The notes beneath the pieces were generated by a model, which was given only the letters and a program-made list of their open reading frames with translations, did not search any database and was not told the origin of the DNA. DNA of 64,000 nucleotides from Myxococcota bacterium. Lineage in GTDB: Bacteria; Myxococcota; XYA12-FULL-58-9; JALHOP01. Made by a program: the position numbers and the translations under genes. The stretch covers positions 124,001 to 188,000 of the forward strand of contig JALHOP010000002.1 of the NCBI GenBank assembly GCA_022842935.1, given 5' to 3'. Shown here in pieces: positions 63,217 through 64,000 of this stretch (position 1 is its first letter; the number at the start of each line of letters is the position of its first letter).

Positions 63217-64000
63217 ACGCTCGCACCCCACTCCTCGTTGGTCTCGTCATCGTCGCGGCGGTCGTGTCGCTCACTTACTTCTTGACGCAATCGAGCAACG
63301 GTAAGCTCGACAAGAGCAAGAGTTACGTCCTCTACGGCGACTTTTCGGACGCTGCGGGCATTCGCTGGAAGACGCGGGTGCAGGTCAACGGCCTCGATGT
63401 TGGCCGCATCGAAGGTATCGAACATGTCCGTGACAGCGACGGCAGACTCCTCGCCCGAGTGCAGCTGCGCATCGACAGGAAATACGACGTCTACGAAAAC
63501 GCATTCTTGAGGAAGGTCGCGGAGTCTTTGCTCGGCGACTTCAGACTCGACCTCGACCCAGGTACGCCCGGCCACAGGAAGCTCGAAGAGGGCGAAGTCA
63601 TACCCAACGTCCAGAGCACCTCCGACCTCGAGGCCATTCAATCCGAGCTGCGCCAGGTCGCCACCAACGTCAATCGCGTCACCGATAGTGTCGCGAAGGT
63701 GCTCGCCGGGCCCGAGGGAGAAGGAGCGTTGCGGCAGATCTTGGCGTCGGTCGAGCGGTCCGTCGTAGCGGTCGAGCAGACCACCTACGCGGTACGCGAG
63801 ACGGTGCAGAGCAATCAGGCGCTCGTCAACCAAATGATCGCCGACGTCCATCGCTTCACCAACACACTCTCGGACGTCAGCGGTCGCGAAGGCGAGATCC
63901 GCAAAATCACGGGTAACCTCGCGCAGCTCACCGAGCGCTTGAATACATTGGCAGGCCGTCTCGCCGAGGGCGAAGAAGGCGGCGAGATCACCGAGACGGT
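63213..64000 (+). CDS. mlaD: MlaD/MCE-domain lipid transport protein, truncated by window end
   Basis: ATG 63213 overlaps the mlaF stop (ATGA). 262 codons are visible and the frame is open at 64000. An N-terminal membrane anchor (PLLVGLVIVAAVVSLTYFLT) precedes the MCE domain: GDFSDAAGIRWKTRVQVNGL and DVGRIEGIEH, then LGDFRLDLDPGTPGHRKL. After residue 140 a long coiled-coil-like region begins (LEAIQSELRQVATNVNRVTD), longer than in the 183-residue E. coli MlaD, as in PqiB-type or actinobacterial MCE proteins. It forms the periplasmic lipid-binding ring. Confidence 0.92.
   Translation, partial: MNARTPLLVGLVIVAAVVSLTYFLTQSSNGKLDKSKSYVLYGDFSDAAGIRWKTRVQVNGLDVGRIEGIEHVRDSDGRLLARVQLRIDRKYDVYENAFLRKVAESLLGDFRLDLDPGTPGHRKLEEGEVIPNVQSTSDLEAIQSELRQVATNVNRVTDSVAKVLAGPEGEGALRQILASVERSVVAVEQTTYAVRETVQSNQALVNQMIADVHRFTNTLSDVSGREGEIRKITGNLAQLTERLNTLAGRLAEGEEGGEITET

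Overview
The window is one contiguous stretch of high-GC bacterial chromosome, densely coded on both strands, with no rRNA, tRNA, prophage, integrase or CRISPR array that I can see. Gene content points to a predatory or social deltaproteobacterium-like lineage, most likely Myxococcota: a DUF2378/TIGR02265-like protein (a family described mainly from myxobacteria), many lipoproteins, HEAT-repeat proteins, very large PKD/NHL/thrombospondin-3 surface proteins, an RskA-like ECF module and SulP/carbonic anhydrase. The taxonomic call is inference; no marker gene was available.

Layout. 1-9.7 kb: a 5'-truncated fatty-acid desaturase, a DHA2-type MFS exporter, a GNAT-like protein, nicotinamidase PncA, a tightly coupled three-gene operon of unknown helical/membrane proteins (3701-6644, minus strand), and three further unknowns. 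9.8-13.3 kb: a wax-synthase-like membrane acyltransferase, a DUF2378-like protein, an esterase lipoprotein and a small membrane protein. 13.3-16.7 kb: the pncB-nadE operon, which with pncA gives nicotinamide/nicotinate salvage to NAD. 16.8-23.1 kb: a DUF4241 plus beta-repeat protein, a frameshifted L,D-transpeptidase and a penicillin-acylase-family lipoprotein followed by a textbook terminator. 23.3-28.9 kb: a Yip1-TlpA fusion whose 3' end overlaps hflX head-on, gshB, two unknowns, a 7-bp tandem repeat and an SCP2 protein. 29.1-36.3 kb: a sulfatase-fold lipoprotein, a SulP transporter plus beta-carbonic anhydrase pair, a TetR regulator with a DUF971 protein, envelope proteins and a transposase-type HTH remnant.

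36.5-46.9 kb (minus strand) is the most distinctive region: four genes joined end to end by 4-bp ATGA overlaps. In transcription order they are a parvulin-type foldase lipoprotein, a 1533-residue PKD-domain zinc metallopeptidase, a secreted helical protein, and a 1361-residue NHL/CARDB-like/TSP3 protein carrying a degenerate M6-peptidase-like domain and a C-terminal membrane anchor. I read it as a candidate undescribed cell-surface proteolytic or adhesive complex that brings its own foldase.

47-54 kb carries unknowns, an Imm26-like plus LRR-like protein, RecQ and a DUF4272 protein. 53.8-57.8 kb (minus) is a HEAT protein-proC-ECF sigma-anti-sigma-periplasmic protein run, divergent from a second HEAT lipoprotein. 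59.6-64 kb (plus) is comF-alr-mlaE-mlaF-mlaD, the last truncated by the window end. Several genes have a -10-like hexamer 6-7 nt from the start codon, suggesting leaderless transcripts.
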